A stretch of DNA of 45,308 nt from Opitutaceae bacterium (GTDB lineage: Bacteria; Verrucomicrobiota; Verrucomicrobiia; Opitutales; Opitutaceae): assembly GCA_016794725.1 (NCBI GenBank), contig JAEUGZ010000222.1:1-45308 (forward strand). The letters run 5' to 3'. The notes beneath the pieces were generated by a model, which did not search any database, was not told the DNA's origin, and saw nothing but the letters and a program-made list of their open reading frames with translations. Shown one piece after another: positions 1 through 10,696 of this stretch. The stretch's first letter is position 1, and every line of letters starts with the position of its first letter. The position numbers and the translations under genes are program-made.

Positions 1-1496
1 CTCGGGACTTCCCCGCCGGGTTTTTTCAGCCACCGGGCGCAGAGGCTCGGGGTCAGGGTGAGGGACACCCCGAGGGACACCAGCATCGCGGCCGCGAGCG
101 TGATCGAGAATTCGCGGAACAACCGCTCGACCAGCCCGCCCATGAAAAGGATGGAAACAAAGACCGCGACCAGGGACAGGTTCATCGCCAGCAGCGTGAA
201 TCCGACCTCGGCCGAGCCCTTCATGGCGGCGCGAAACGGGGAGAGCCCGCGCTCGATGTGGCGCGAGATGTTTTCCAGCACGACAATCGCATCGTCCACC
301 ACCAGTCCGGCCGCGACGATCAGAGCCATGAGCGAGAGGTTGTTCAGCGAGAAACCGTAGAGGTACATGATGCCGAACGTGCCGATCAGGGAGACCGGAA
401 TGGCCAAACTCGGGATCAACGCGGCCCGGGCGCTGCCGAGAAACAGCAGCACGACCAGCATGACGAGCACGGCGGAGATAAAGAGGGTGGTCTGGGCTTC
501 GCGCAAGGTGGCGCGGATGCCGGGCGAGCGGTCCATCACCACCGCGAGGTCGGCGTCGGCTGGCAGCAGCGCCCGAAGCGCAGGGAGCTGCGCCTTGATC
601 GCGTCGATCGTGGCGATGATGTTGGCGCCGGGCTGCCGGCTGATCATCAGCAGGACCGCGGGACGCTCGTTGTGGAATCCGCTGCTGTACCGATCCTCGA
701 CGGAGTCGGTGACCCGGGCGACGTCACGCAGCCGGACTGGCGCGCCATCGCGGTAGCGGATGATCAGCGGCAGGTACTGTTCGGCCCGGCGAAGTTGATC
801 GCTGGTCTGGACCTGCCACATGCGGTCACCCTGTTCGACCGCCCCGCGCGGGCGCAGGGAGTTGGTTTCGGAAATGGCGCGCCGGACTTCATCCAGTGCG
901 ATGCCGTAGTGGGCGAGGGCATGCGGATTGAGTTGAATCCGCACGGCGGGAAGCGAACTGCCACCGACCGACACCTCGCCCACGCCCTGGATTTGGGAGA
1001 GCTTCTGGGCGAGGAGTGTGGACGCACTGTCATAGAGCACGCCCGGGGCAAGGTTGGGGGAACTCAGAGCGAGCGCCATGATCGGAGCCTGCGAGGGATT
1101 GACCTTCCGGTAGGTTGGGTTGCCCGGCATGCCGGCCGGCAACTGGCCCCGGGCGGCGTTGATGGCCGCCTGCACGTCGCGCGCGGCGGCGTCGATGTCC
1201 CGGTCGAGGCTGAATTCCAGCGTGATGAACGCGGACCCCTGGCTGCTCCCGGAGGAAATCGCGGTGACCCCGGCAATGCTGCCGAGGGCGCGCTCCAGCG
1301 GGGTCGCCACGCTGGCCGCCATGGTCTCGGGACTGGCCCCGGGCAGCGAGGCGTTGACCCGAATGGTGGGGAAGTCCACCTGGGGCAGGGGTGACACCGG
1401 CAGCAGTCCGTAGGCCAGCGCGCCGACGAGCACCAGCGCCACCGCCAGCAGGCAGCTGGCGACCGGTCGACGGACGAACGGCCGGGACAGGTTCAT
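1..1496 (-). CDS. RND efflux permease, MdtC-like (partial, runs off left edge)
   Basis: This is the second inner-membrane permease of an RND tripartite multidrug exporter, which uses the proton gradient to extrude substrates through an adaptor and an outer-membrane channel. I read it directly from the minus strand: it starts at the ATG at 1496-1494 with [17 protein letters not shown], the usual RND N-terminus (short cytoplasmic start, then TM1). Further on are the porter-domain signature around 'NPSQAPIM' and the TM4 stretch '[16 protein letters not shown]', which carries the paired aspartates of the proton relay. The reading frame is open to base 1, so about 498 residues, roughly the N-terminal half of a ~1,030-residue protein, are present. 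Its start overlaps the stop of the upstream permease by ATGA, so the two are translationally coupled. Two non-identical permeases in tandem after an adaptor match the MdtABC arrangement, in which MdtB and MdtC form a heterotrimer. Substrate is unknown. Confidence 0.93.
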   Translation of the reverse strand, partial: MNLSRPFVRRPVASCLLAVALVLVGALAYGLLPVSPLPQVDFPTIRVNASLPGASPETMAASVATPLERALGSIAGVTAISSGSSQGSAFITLEFSLDRDIDAAARDVQAAINAARGQLPAGMPGNPTYRKVNPSQAPIMALALSSPNLAPGVLYDSASTLLAQKLSQIQGVGEVSVGGSSLPAVRIQLNPHALAHYGIALDEVRRAISETNSLRPRGAVEQGDRMWQVQTSDQLRRAEQYLPLIIRYRDGAPVRLRDVARVTDSVEDRYSSGFHNERPAVLLMISRQPGANIIATIDAIKAQLPALRALLPADADLAVVMDRSPGIRATLREAQTTLFISAVLVMLVVLLFLGSARAALIPSLAIPVSLIGTFGIMYLYGFSLNNLSLMALIVAAGLVVDDAIVVLENISRHIERGLSPFRAAMKGSAEVGFTLLAMNLSLVAVFVSILFMGGLVERLFREFSITLAAAMLVSLGVSLTLTPSLCARWLKKPGGEVP

Positions 1497-4400
1497 GCGG
1501 AGGTGGCGGGATCGAGTGGGGACGATGCGACCGGGGCCCGGGATGCGGTTGGCGTGGCCTTGCGGCTGACGCGCCGGCGGGACAGTCGATCGAAGAACAA
1601 GTACACGACCGGCGTCGTGAACAGGGTGAGCACCTGGCTGACCAGCAGGCCTCCGACCATGACGAGACCCAACGGTTGCCGCAGCTCCGCGCCCGAGCCC
1701 GAGGCGAGCATGAGCGGCAGGGCGCCGAAGAGCGCCGCGAGCGTGGTCATGAGGATCGGGCGGAAGCGAAGCAAGGCGGCCTGGTGGATGGCCTCGCGGG
1801 GTGACAGGCCCTGGCGGCGTTCGGCCTCCAGCGCGAAGTCGATCATCATGATGCCGTTCTTCTTGACCAGGCCGATGAGCAGGATGATTCCGATGATCGC
1901 GATCATGTCGAGGGGCTGGCCGGTCAGGTGCAGCGCGAGCAGGGCGCCGAGCGTGGCCGAGGGCAGCGTCGAGAGGATGGTGATGGGATGGATACTGCTT
2001 TCGTAGAGGATGCCGAGGACGATGTACATGGTCACCACCGCTGCGAGCACGAGGAAGAGTGTGCTGGAGAGCGAGGAGCGGAAGGCGTGGGCGGCTCCCT
2101 GGAAACGCATCTCAATCGCCTCGGGCAGGGCCAGCCCGGCGGCGGCGCGCTCGATGGCCGTCACCGCCTCGCCGAGGGAGGCGTTCCGTCCGAGGTTGAA
2201 GGAGACGGTCACGGCCGGGAACTGGCCGACGTGATTGATCAGCAGCGCGGCCGGGCGCTCGGTCACGCGGGCGATGCTCGCGAGCGGCACCGGGCGGCCG
2301 GATCCCGACTCGACAAACACCGTTTCGAGGGCGGCCGGTCCGGAGGCGAGCCGCGGATCCGCCTCCAGCACCACCCGGTACTGGCTGGCCTGGGTGAACA
2401 GCGTGGAGATCTGCCGCTGGCCGAAGGCGCTGTAGAGCGCGTCGTCGATATCGGCCACGCTGATACCCAGGCGGCTGGCGGCGTCGCGGTCGATTTCAAT
2501 GAAGGCCTGCAACCCTTCGTTTTGCAGGTCTCCCGCGACGTCGGAAAGCTCCGGCAGAGTCTGGAGGTGGGCGACCAGCCGGGGCACCCAGTCGCCCAGC
2601 AGGGCGCCGTCGGGTGAGGTGAGGGTGAACTGAAACTGGGTGCGGCTGACCCGGTCCTCGATCGTCAGTTCCTGCACGGGCTGCAGGTAGAGCGTGATGC
2701 CGTCGACCTCGCGTGCGGCGAGGCGGAGACGGTCGATGATCTCGGACGCCGATTCGTCCCGCTCGGCGTGCGGCTTGAGGTTGATCAGCATCCGCCCGCT
2801 GTTGAGCGTGGAGTTGGTGCCGTCGACGCCGATGAAGGACGACAGGCTGAGCACGGCCGGGTCCTCGAGGATGCGGCGGGCGAGGGCCTGCTGGCGCTCG
2901 GACATGGCACTGAATGAGATGGTTTGCGGCGCCTCCGTCACTGCCTGGATGGCGGCATTGTCCTGGACCGGGAAAAAACCCTTGGGCACCGTCAGGTAGA
3001 GTCCCGCGGTGAGCGCGAGGGTGGCCAGGGTGGCTCCGAGAGCGAGACGCTGATGCTGGAGCACCCAGTCCAGCCACCGGCCGTAGCGGGCGATGATGCG
3101 GTCGAGCAGGCCGGGCTCGCCGGCGGTGGCGGCGTGCGCGGGAAGCATGCGCGCGCACATCATGGGAGTGAGGGTGAGCGAGACGACGAGCGAGATGAGG
3201 ATCGACACCGCGAGCGTGATCGCGAACTCGTGAAAGAGACGTCCCACCACGTCGCCCATGAACAGGAGCGGGATGAGCACGGCGATGAGCGAGATGGTGA
3301 GCGACACCAGCGTGAAACCGATCTGGGAGGCACCCTTCAGCGCGGCCTCCATCGGGGAGGCGCCCTGCTCGCGGAAACGGGCGATGTTCTCGAGCATGAC
3401 GATGGCGTCGTCGACCACAAACCCGGTGGCGATGGTCAGCGCCATGAGCGTGAGGATATTGAGCGAGAATCCGGCCAGGTGCATGACGCCGAACGTGCCG
3501 ATGAGCGAGAGCGGCACGGCGATGGATGGAATGATGGTGGCGGCAAAGTTCCGCAGGAAGGCGAAGGTCACGAGCACGACCAGGCCGATGGCGAAGATCA
3601 GCTCGTGCTGCACGTCGCGCACGGAGGCGCGGATGCTGAGCGTCCGGTCGGTCAGCACGGTGAGATCCACCGCCGCGGGCAGGCTGGCGGAGAGCTGGGG
3701 CAGGAGGGCGCGCACGCGGTCGACTACCTCGATGACATTGGCGCCCGGCTGCCGCTGGACATTGACCAGCACCGCCGGCAACTCGCCGGACCAGGCGGCC
3801 AGCCGGCGGTCCTCCGCGGCGCTGACGATGCGGGCGACCTCGCCGAGACGCAGCGGGGCGCCGTCGCGCCAGGCGAGGATGAGCTGCTGGTACTCTTCGA
3901 CCGAGCGGAGCTGGTCGTTCGCATCCATCAGGATATTACGTGTCGGACCGTCGAAGCTGCCCTTGGGCTGGTTGACGCTGGCGGCAGTGATCGCCGCGCG
4001 GACATCGGCCAGGTTCAAGCCGCGGGTGGCCAGTTCCGCGAGGTTGACCTGGATGCGCACGGCAGGCCGCTGGCCGCCGGCGAGGCTGACCATGCCCACC
4101 CCGGGAAGCTGGGCCAGTTTCTGCGCGATGCGGGTGTCGACGAGGTCGTGCACCCGCGGCAGCGGCAGGCTGGCGGAGGTCACCGCCAGGGTGATGATCG
4201 GCGTATCCGCCGGGTTGACCTTGCGGTAGACTGGAGGGGTCGGGAGGTCGTTGGGCAGAAGGTTGCCCGCGGCGTTGATCGCGGCCTGCACCTCCTGTTC
4301 GGCCACTCCCATGGAGACTTCGAGCGCGAACTGCAGCGTGATGACCGAGGCGCCGCCGGAGCTGGTCGACGACATCTGATTCATGCCCGGGATCTGGCCG

Positions 4401-4612
4401 AAACGGCGCTCGAGCGGCGCGGTGATGGCGCTGGCGGTGACGCGGGGGCTTGCGCCCGGATAGAAGGTGAAAACCTGGATCGTGGGATAGTCGACCTCGG
4501 GGAGCGCAGCCACCGGCAGCAGGCGGTAGGCGAGGATGCCGGAGAGCATCAATGCCACCATCAACAGCGTGGTGGCGACCGGCCGGAGGATGAAGGGGCG
4601 GGATGGATTCAT
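1493..4612 (-). CDS. RND efflux permease, MdtB-like
   Basis: This is a full-length inner-membrane RND multidrug efflux permease of 1,039 residues, the normal family size. It begins [17 protein letters not shown], followed by TM1, a large periplasmic porter loop, the TM4 segment '[16 protein letters not shown]' with the two proton-relay aspartates, a second periplasmic loop, and the C-terminal TM bundle containing '[14 protein letters not shown]'. The start codon overlaps the stop of the adaptor gene (ATGA), and its own stop overlaps the start of the next permease in the same way, so adaptor, permease 1 and permease 2 form a translationally coupled operon. Order and sequence resemble mdtA-mdtB-mdtC. 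No TolC-like outer-membrane gene lies in the visible part; it may follow beyond the left edge. Family assignment is secure; the MdtB label is by position and general similarity only. Confidence 0.95.
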   Translation of the reverse strand: MNPSRPFILRPVATTLLMVALMLSGILAYRLLPVAALPEVDYPTIQVFTFYPGASPRVTASAITAPLERRFGQIPGMNQMSSTSSGGASVITLQFALEVSMGVAEQEVQAAINAAGNLLPNDLPTPPVYRKVNPADTPIITLAVTSASLPLPRVHDLVDTRIAQKLAQLPGVGMVSLAGGQRPAVRIQVNLAELATRGLNLADVRAAITAASVNQPKGSFDGPTRNILMDANDQLRSVEEYQQLILAWRDGAPLRLGEVARIVSAAEDRRLAAWSGELPAVLVNVQRQPGANVIEVVDRVRALLPQLSASLPAAVDLTVLTDRTLSIRASVRDVQHELIFAIGLVVLVTFAFLRNFAATIIPSIAVPLSLIGTFGVMHLAGFSLNILTLMALTIATGFVVDDAIVMLENIARFREQGASPMEAALKGASQIGFTLVSLTISLIAVLIPLLFMGDVVGRLFHEFAITLAVSILISLVVSLTLTPMMCARMLPAHAATAGEPGLLDRIIARYGRWLDWVLQHQRLALGATLATLALTAGLYLTVPKGFFPVQDNAAIQAVTEAPQTISFSAMSERQQALARRILEDPAVLSLSSFIGVDGTNSTLNSGRMLINLKPHAERDESASEIIDRLRLAAREVDGITLYLQPVQELTIEDRVSRTQFQFTLTSPDGALLGDWVPRLVAHLQTLPELSDVAGDLQNEGLQAFIEIDRDAASRLGISVADIDDALYSAFGQRQISTLFTQASQYRVVLEADPRLASGPAALETVFVESGSGRPVPLASIARVTERPAALLINHVGQFPAVTVSFNLGRNASLGEAVTAIERAAAGLALPEAIEMRFQGAAHAFRSSLSSTLFLVLAAVVTMYIVLGILYESSIHPITILSTLPSATLGALLALHLTGQPLDMIAIIGIILLIGLVKKNGIMMIDFALEAERRQGLSPREAIHQAALLRFRPILMTTLAALFGALPLMLASGSGAELRQPLGLVMVGGLLVSQVLTLFTTPVVYLFFDRLSRRRVSRKATPTASRAPVASSPLDPATSA

Positions 4613-5823
4613 TTCCCGCGCGGTGTCCGGGAGGGAGAAGGCTCGGGCGGGGGCGCGGAGGCGCCGTTGACCACGATGACGCTGCGCCCCTCGCGCAGCC
4701 GGTCGAGTCCCTCGAGCACCACTTGGTCGCCGGGCTGCAGTCCCTGGGCGATGGACTGCAGGACCCCGTCCGAGGGCCCGAGCACGAGGTCGCGCACCAC
4801 GGACTTGTGCTCGGCGTTGACAATGTACGCGTAGGTGCCGCGCGATCCGTACTGCACGGCCGCGGCGGGAATGACGAGCGCGTCGGTGAGGGTGCGCACA
4901 CGCAGGCGGACATTGACAAATTGGTTCGGGAAAAGCCGCTCGTCCTCGTTGGCGAACTCGGCCTTCAACCGCAGGGTGCCGGTGGCAACGTCGATCTGGT
5001 TGTCGACGGTCTTGAGCACGCCTGAAGCCAGACGGGTTTGTTCGCTGCGGTCCCAGGCCTCCACCACCAGGAGTTCACCGGCGCGCAGGGGATCGAGGAC
5101 TTTTTGCAGGTCGACCTCCGGTACAGTGAACATGACTGAAATCGGCTGCGTCTGGGTGATGACGACCAGACCGCCCGCCTCGCCGCCGCGGATTAGATTG
5201 CCCGCGTCCACCTGGCGGAGACCGAGCCGACCGGAGATCGGCGCCTCGATTTTCGTGTAGCTCAATTCGAGACGGGCCGTGTCCACCTGGGCCTGGAACG
5301 AGGCGAGCGCCCCCTCGCGTTCCGCCACGAGGGCCTGCTGCAGCTCCAGTTCCTGAAGGGTGAGCAGATTTTTCTGAAAGAGCTGTTCGTAGCGCTGCAA
5401 GTCGCTGCGCGCGGTTTGCGCCTGCGCGAGGTTCTGACGCTGTTGTCCCTCCGCTTGGGCGAGCCGGATCCGGTAGGTGCTGGGATCGATCTCGGCGAGC
5501 AGCTGGCCCTTTTCCACCCGCTGTCCCTCCTCGAACGCGACCCGGAGCAGTTGACCCTCGACCCGGCTGCGGACCGTCACGGTGTTCAGCGGAACCACGG
5601 TGCCGATTGATTTCAAGTGCACGGCGAGGTTTTGACGTTGCGCGACGACGGTCTTGACCGGGACGGCCTGGCTGCCGCTGCGCGGTCCGCTCCACGAAGA
5701 CCGCGAGCCCTCGGGAGGCGGAGTGCGGAAGCCAAAGTACCAGACACCGACCGCTATCCCCAGTGTCACAGACGTGTAGATCACTCGGCGTAACCAGGGG
5801 GCTGAGGCGGGGACTGAAGACAT
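4609..5823 (-). CDS. RND periplasmic adaptor (membrane fusion protein), MdtA-like
   Basis: This is the periplasmic adaptor that links the RND permeases to an outer-membrane channel. I take the start at the ATG at 5823, giving 404 residues beginning [19 protein letters not shown], because it places one N-terminal hydrophobic anchor (about residues 12-27) directly at the start; an in-frame extension reaches 6162 but has low-complexity, non-adaptor sequence. After the anchor come the first lipoyl half ('[20 protein letters not shown]'), a coiled-coil hairpin rich in Gln, Glu and Leu, the second lipoyl half ('[18 protein letters not shown]'), and the beta-barrel/proximal domain ('[10 protein letters not shown]'). 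The C-terminus is proline-rich. It is the first gene of the efflux operon and is divergent from the sensor kinase across a 267-bp gap that must hold both promoters. I see no strong Shine-Dalgarno sequence. Confidence 0.93.
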   Translation of the reverse strand: MSSVPASAPWLRRVIYTSVTLGIAVGVWYFGFRTPPPEGSRSSWSGPRSGSQAVPVKTVVAQRQNLAVHLKSIGTVVPLNTVTVRSRVEGQLLRVAFEEGQRVEKGQLLAEIDPSTYRIRLAQAEGQQRQNLAQAQTARSDLQRYEQLFQKNLLTLQELELQQALVAEREGALASFQAQVDTARLELSYTKIEAPISGRLGLRQVDAGNLIRGGEAGGLVVITQTQPISVMFTVPEVDLQKVLDPLRAGELLVVEAWDRSEQTRLASGVLKTVDNQIDVATGTLRLKAEFANEDERLFPNQFVNVRLRVRTLTDALVIPAAAVQYGSRGTYAYIVNAEHKSVVRDLVLGPSDGVLQSIAQGLQPGDQVVLEGLDRLREGRSVIVVNGASAPPPEPSPSRTPRGK

Positions 5824-6090
5824 GATGTAAATGAAAGGCGGAAACGCGGGGGCGGGAGCCGTCCGCCTAGAGCAGAATCGCCGATGCGGTCGGCGCAAGA
5901 CCGCGCGACTTGGAATTGCAGTTTTTTTTCGTCCAGAACCCCGGATGGACACCGAAACGGCGGGATTCGAACGCAAGGCTGCGACCCAGGTGCGCGTCGA
6001 TGGGCAGGAAGGACCATTGGTCGCGCCGCGACCGCGAGTTGACTCGCATTCTCCGGGCTTGATCGCCTTCGTCTCGGTCTTTGGATAGAA

Positions 6091-7194
6091 ATGCCGCTCT
6101 TTGCGGTTGGGAGCATGCCACACGCCACGGAATCGAAGGGTCCCTTCACGCCCGGACGACATCGCGCTCGAGTCGTGCGTGACCGGCTGATGCGCGCACT
6201 CGGCGTGCCCGTGTTGGGGTTGTCCATTCCCCAGGTCACCGGGGCGCTCAAGCCTCTGACCTGGCAGCAGCCGGGCTATTGGATCGGCGTGGTTTTATTC
6301 CTGCTGTTTGCATTTGTCGTCTGGCAGGGCAACCGCTGGATCCTGCTCCAGCTCCGCGATCGGTTCGACTGGCTGCAGCGTCCGCGCCAGCGCATTGCGG
6401 CGCTGCTGGTGGCCACGTTTCTCTACACCGTGCCGGCCACCCTCGTGGCGGTGATTCTCTGGTACAAGCTCGGGCCGATCGGACAAGTCAACTGGGCCGC
6501 GGTGGCGTCGTCCACGTTTCTGGTCGAAATCGCTGTGATTGGTGTGACCAACATCTACGAGACGTGGTTTCTTGTCACCGACCGGTTCGAGGACCGCCTG
6601 CGGCTGGAACGCAATGAACGGCGCCGGGTGGAGATGGAACTCAACGGCCTGAAGAGCCAGCTGGCCCCGCATTTCCTCTTCAACTGCCTCAACACCCTCA
6701 ACGTGCTCATCGCGGAAGACCCGGCGGCGGCCCGGACCTTCACCCAGAGCATGGCGAGCGTCTGCCGCTACCTCCTGGAGCAGCAGCGGCGTGAGTTGGT
6801 GCCGCTGCACGAGGAGCGGGATTTTTTCGATGCGTACGCCACCCTGGCTCGACTGCGGTTTCCCTCGGGCCTGCAGATCGATGTCATCGGTTTCGAATCG
6901 ACGGCCGGATTGCTCATTCCCCCGGCCTCGCTGCAACTGCTGCTGGAAAATGCGATCAAGCACAACGGCATCAGCGAGAAGGCGCCCCTGCGAGTCACCG
7001 TAAAGCTCGAGGGTGACACCCTGACCTTCAGCAATCCCCTGCGTTTTGTGCCCGATCCGCCTCGCTCGACTCAGGTGGGACTAAAAAACCTTCGCGAGCG
7101 TTTCCTGCTCACCGTCGGCCGCGAGTTGGTGATCGACAAGAGCGGCGGCTGCTTCCGCGTCATCCTGCCCCTCGCACGCAACTTCGTGGCCTGA
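6091..7194 (+). CDS. LytS/YehU-type membrane sensor histidine kinase
   Basis: This is a 367-residue sensor kinase of the His_kinase family typified by LytS and YehU, which normally phosphorylate LytTR-type response regulators. The N-terminal ~165 residues hold three or four membrane helices (around residues 65-85, 105-125 and 130-160). A short coiled coil then leads to the phosphoacceptor motif 'QLAPHFLFNCLNTL' with the candidate histidine near residue 193. The ATPase N-box is 'LLLENAIKHN' at about 283-292, and a late glycine box is 'GLKNLRERF'. The start at 6091 is the first ATG of the open frame; 6115 is an alternative. It is divergent from the RND efflux operon, so it may respond to envelope stress or an exported compound, but that is only inferred from position. 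No LytTR or other response-regulator gene is next to it in the window, so its partner must lie elsewhere. Confidence 0.88.
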   Translation: MPLFAVGSMPHATESKGPFTPGRHRARVVRDRLMRALGVPVLGLSIPQVTGALKPLTWQQPGYWIGVVLFLLFAFVVWQGNRWILLQLRDRFDWLQRPRQRIAALLVATFLYTVPATLVAVILWYKLGPIGQVNWAAVASSTFLVEIAVIGVTNIYETWFLVTDRFEDRLRLERNERRRVEMELNGLKSQLAPHFLFNCLNTLNVLIAEDPAAARTFTQSMASVCRYLLEQQRRELVPLHEERDFFDAYATLARLRFPSGLQIDVIGFESTAGLLIPPASLQLLLENAIKHNGISEKAPLRVTVKLEGDTLTFSNPLRFVPDPPRSTQVGLKNLRERFLLTVGRELVIDKSGGCFRVILPLARNFVA

Positions 7195-7865
7195 GCCGGA
7201 AGGGAGTGTCGGACTTCGCGCAGGGCGGAGTGGAAATCCGTTTCGGGTGCGTCGTCGGAAAAACGCGGAGGCGCGATGGCGCGGAGAAGAGCGGGCCGTG
7301 AGCGGTGAGGGAGTGTCAGAGGCCTTGACGCGGAGAGCGTCTTCGCGAAGAGGGTCGCCGAAAGCACCTTCGCGGCCCCTTCAGGTGCGGATGTCGCGCC
7401 AGGGCGAATCAGGGTATCAACCTATTTTCCGCAGTTGAAGACAGTCGATCCGACCATAAACCACGGATGGACAGAGATAAACGCGGATCTGGAGCGTGTA
7501 GAGTTCTTCACCTACAAGGTGAATGCCAGCGTTGGCGTAACTCGTTTGTATCCGCGTCGATCAGTGTTCATCCGTGGTTCAATCACTGTTTTTTGGATCA
7601 ACGGATGGGTCGTGCACGAGATCTGGCAACCGGATCGATTCGCGGCTTCGCGGCTTTGCGTGCGACCGGATCGGGCAGCGATCCTCGATCCCGAAACGGG
7701 TTCCCCGTACCTCTGCCTGCGGACGCGGAGATAGAACTTTGGTCCGCACGACGACGCGCCGTTTTCTTGCGGTGCTCGAGTTGGAAGTCCTCCTTCCATG
7801 AGCTTGCCTCGGCGCCGCTTTTGGTTCTGGATGGGAAGGTTAACCTATTTGTAATAAACGACTTT
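7195..7865. other. Non-coding gap with dispersed repeats
   Basis: I see no convincing gene in these ~670 bases. The stretch contains a copy of the 'AAACGCGGAGGCGCG' repeat at 7261-7286, the 'CCACGGATGGA' inverted repeat (listed separately), and near 7640-7665 a run 'TTCGCGGCTTCGCGGCTTTG' that resembles the opposite arm of the first repeat. The last ~40 bases before the receptor gene are clearly less GC-rich ('TTAACCTATTTGTAATAAA') and are the best place for its promoter. Confidence 0.6.
7458..7580. repeat. Dispersed inverted repeat, 'CCACGGATGGA' family, copy 1
   Basis: The left arm reads ACCACGGATGGACAG followed by ACGCGGAT; the right arm, 7545-7580, carries ATCCGCG and then GTTCATCCGTGGT, so the element is an imperfect inverted repeat of about 123 bp. 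Inside it is a perfect 7-3-7 hairpin, TTCACCT-ACA-AGGTGAA, at 7507-7523. Two further copies occur at 38223-38613 and 39887-40005. Confidence 0.8.
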
Positions 7866-9950
7866 ATGGAAATTGAATGGAGGCGGTGGGAGCTTTGCTG
7901 GTGGTGGTTATGGGTCGCGCCGCTCCTGGGTCCAGGAATGTCCGCCAGCGCGCAGGTGCCAGCGGAACCACCGGTGAAACTGGCGGAGGTGGTGGTCACG
8001 CCGAGCCGGTTCGGGGTCTCCGATGACCCCACGGCGTCGTCGGCGACCTTGACTCAAGCCGATCTCGAGACGCTGCCGCAGGTAGGGGAGGACTTGTACC
8101 GCTCGATCGCGCGGCTGCCGGGGGTGGCGTCAGACGACTTCACCGCCAAATTCTGGATACGGGGCGCACCCAACTCGCAGTTGCTCGCGCGTCTGGACGG
8201 TCTCGACCTGATCGAACCGTTTCACCTCAAGGACATCGACGGGGCGCTTTCCATTGTTGATCTGCCATCGATCAACCGGCTCGACCTGGTCACGGGTGGC
8301 TTCACGGCGGAGTTCGGAGACCGGCTGGCGGGCGTGCTCACGCTCGAAACCGCCACCGCCCCCCGGGGGAACGCATCGACCTCGCTCGGTCTCAGTCTGA
8401 CCGGAGTGCGGGCCTCGCAGGCTGGACGGTTTGCCCAGGGGCGCGGTGCCTGGCGAGTGACGGGCCGGCGGGGTTATCCCGACCTCGCACTCAAGTTGGA
8501 GGGACGCGACGACGAGGTGTTTCCCCGCTACTACGATGGCGCCTTCAAGGTCGATTATGTGGTGTCAACGCGCCACCGGCTCTCGTTTCAGGCCCTGCAT
8601 GCCGGCGACACGCTGACCTTTCGCGAGGACAACGAACCCGAGCTGCACAGCCGCTACCGCAGCGACTATGCCTGGCTGCGCTGGCAGGGCGAACCGCGCG
8701 ACGGCTGGGTGGGCGAGGCGGTGCTGTCGTATTCGCACCTGACCTGGAATCGTCAGGGCGCGGGGTTCTTCGACCAACGCCTCCGTCTCGACCTGAACGA
8801 TGATCGCGCGCTCTCGGTGCTGGCGTTTCGCAACGACTGGACCCTGGCGGTGTCAGACCGCCTCGTGGTGCGCGGCGGTGTGGAGGCGAAATCGGCGGAC
8901 GCGGATTACACCTACGTGCTCCTGCGCGAGGAGAATGCGGTGGTCAATGGCGTGCAGGTCGTCGACCGGCGCACGGCCAATGTGTACCTGTCGCCCGGAG
9001 GCGAGGGCTGGAGTGTATTTGTTTCTCCGCGACTCCAGGTTTCGCCGTCGCTGGTGATCGAGGCCGGGGCGAGGCTCGATCGCGATCCGGCCAAGGCGGC
9101 CGACCAGATCAGTCCGCGCTTCAACGCCTCCTGGTCGCCCGGACCCGAAACCACCGTGCGCGCGGCCTGGGGCGAGTACCACCAGGCCCAGGGCCTGCAC
9201 GAACTTTCGGTGGCGGATGGGCAGACGGCATTCCAGCGGGCCGAACGGGCGGAACACCGGGTGGTTGGGATCGAGCACCGGTTGAAGTCAGGGCTGAGTC
9301 TCCGGGCCGAGGTGTACCAACGACTCGGCCGGCAGGTGCGGGTGCGGTGGGACAATCCGGTCAACCTCTACAACGTGTTTCCGGAGATTCAGTCGGACCG
9401 GACGAGGATTGCGCCGTCCGGAAGCGATGCGCGGGGCGTCGAGTTGATGGTGGCGCGACGGGTTCGCCGCGGCTGGGGCTGGTCGGCCAGTTATGCGCTG
9501 GCACGCTCGGAGGAGACCGTGGGTGCCCGCACTTTGCCGACGGCGCGAGATCAGCGTCACACCGTGTTTGCCGACCTCAGCTACGTGCCCGATGCCCGCT
9601 GGAGTTTCAGTGCGGCGTGGCAGTATCACACGGGCTGGCCGACGACGGATGTCGGGTATGTCCTCATCCCTCTCAACAACGGACGTCGCTTTGTGCAGCG
9701 CGTGGTGGGTCCCGCCTACGCGGAGCGCCTGCCGGCGTATCACCGCCTCGATTTGCGCGCGACCCGCCGGTGGGTCTTGAAACGCGGTGAACTGCGGGCG
9801 TTCGTCGATTTGTTCAACGCTTACGACCACGCCAACCTCGTGGGTTACACGTACAGTGCGAACGTCCAGGGCAACCAGGTGACGGCGCAGCCGAAACCGA
9901 AGGACCTGCTGCCGATCCTGCCGAGCTTGGGAGTGGAGTACGAATTCTGA
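7866..9950 (+). CDS. TonB-dependent outer-membrane receptor
   Basis: This is a TonB-dependent outer-membrane transporter or receptor. I start it at the ATG at 7866 (694 residues) because a signal peptide follows at once: charged start MEIEWRRWE, a Trp/Leu-rich hydrophobic core and an 'SASAQ' cleavage-like site near residue 29. The open frame extends upstream to 7467 but only through repeat DNA. After the signal comes a TonB-box-like 'AEVVVTPSRFG', then a plug domain with 'PQVGEDLYRSIARLPGV' and 'FWIRGAPNSQLLARLDGLDL', then a long barrel rich in alternating aromatic strands. The last residues, 'LGVEYEF', end in phenylalanine as expected for insertion by the BAM machinery. No TonB, ExbBD or substrate-processing gene is adjacent, so the ligand (metal chelate, vitamin or glycan) cannot be inferred. 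The gene appears monocistronic. Confidence 0.9.
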   Translation: MEIEWRRWELCWWWLWVAPLLGPGMSASAQVPAEPPVKLAEVVVTPSRFGVSDDPTASSATLTQADLETLPQVGEDLYRSIARLPGVASDDFTAKFWIRGAPNSQLLARLDGLDLIEPFHLKDIDGALSIVDLPSINRLDLVTGGFTAEFGDRLAGVLTLETATAPRGNASTSLGLSLTGVRASQAGRFAQGRGAWRVTGRRGYPDLALKLEGRDDEVFPRYYDGAFKVDYVVSTRHRLSFQALHAGDTLTFREDNEPELHSRYRSDYAWLRWQGEPRDGWVGEAVLSYSHLTWNRQGAGFFDQRLRLDLNDDRALSVLAFRNDWTLAVSDRLVVRGGVEAKSADADYTYVLLREENAVVNGVQVVDRRTANVYLSPGGEGWSVFVSPRLQVSPSLVIEAGARLDRDPAKAADQISPRFNASWSPGPETTVRAAWGEYHQAQGLHELSVADGQTAFQRAERAEHRVVGIEHRLKSGLSLRAEVYQRLGRQVRVRWDNPVNLYNVFPEIQSDRTRIAPSGSDARGVELMVARRVRRGWGWSASYALARSEETVGARTLPTARDQRHTVFADLSYVPDARWSFSAAWQYHTGWPTTDVGYVLIPLNNGRRFVQRVVGPAYAERLPAYHRLDLRATRRWVLKRGELRAFVDLFNAYDHANLVGYTYSANVQGNQVTAQPKPKDLLPILPSLGVEYEF

Positions 9951-10696
9951 GCCGGGTGCGCCGACGCAGAAGCCGGCGGGTGGAGAAACGCGGAGGCGCG
10001 GGGGAGCGGAGAGGTTGGCGAACCAGTCGAGAACGGTTCACCCAGGGTCGTTGACGTCGCCTTCAATCGAGGGCCGCACCAACGTGCGCCCGCGATTGCG
10101 CTGATGGATTGCAGACCCGGCGCGGAGGAGCGACGCCCTCCATCGAACCCTTCCCGTTGGAGCTGGCCTCGCCGAGGCCGGGGGACTCCCCCTCCGCGCC
10201 TTTCGGCGCCGCGTTGGATCGCTGGAGGGCGTCGCTCCGTCGACGCTGGTTGGGCGTCGCGAACCAACCCGGCAACGATCCCACCAAACTACCGTATCCA
10301 ATGGTCCTTGTCGAGAGCGGCCAACGAGCCGGCGGCGTGGGGCGAAGATCGAACCCGCGGCGTCGACGGAGCGACGCCCTCCAGGGGTGCACCCGCGGCG
10401 GGTGAGGGAAGGGCGAAGCGACCCCGGGGCCGCTTCCGAATGGAACAACAGCCGGCGGGAATCCGCCGGCGTCGTACGGGTTTGCCGCAGGCCGCACCGC
10501 TGGAGGGCGTCGCTCTGTCGACGCCGGGGGACGAGCCCTGCAACACTACGTCCGTACGTTTTGGGTGAACGCCACGCGCAGCCGGCGTTTCGGAGCGACG
10601 CCCTCCAATCTACCACCGCTGCCGAGAGGGCCCTCCCGGCGTCATTGATCCAAAGTTAACGCCGGTGGGTCGGCGACCTCCAACGGGGGGTGGATT
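9951..10696. repeat. Repeat-filled intergenic region with five 'GGAGGGCGTCGCTCC' elements
   Basis: No gene is supported in these ~745 bases. The core TGGAGGGCGTCGCTCYGTCG occurs in the forward sense at 10223-10246 and 10501-10524 and in the reverse sense at 10127-10142, 10360-10383 and 10591-10607. The forward and reverse copies therefore form inverted pairs that could fold as long stem-loops. A copy of the 'AAACGCGGAGGCGCG' family is at 9986-10013. A further inverted repeat, CCGGCGT/ACGCCGG with a 16-base loop, lies at 10636-10665, just past the 3' end of the minus-strand oxidoreductase gene, and could act as a weak transcript end; it has no T-run. Confidence 0.75.

Noticed and set aside
258-1394. 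Plus-strand open frame of 378 codons near the left edge
   Set aside because: It lies opposite the MdtC-like permease, whose sequence I could read with family motifs; the plus frame has none.
2924-4834. Plus-strand open frame of 636 codons opposite the RND permease
   Set aside because: It runs across two real, well-conserved genes, and its product is low-complexity Asp/Glu/Gly/Arg sequence typical of an antisense frame.
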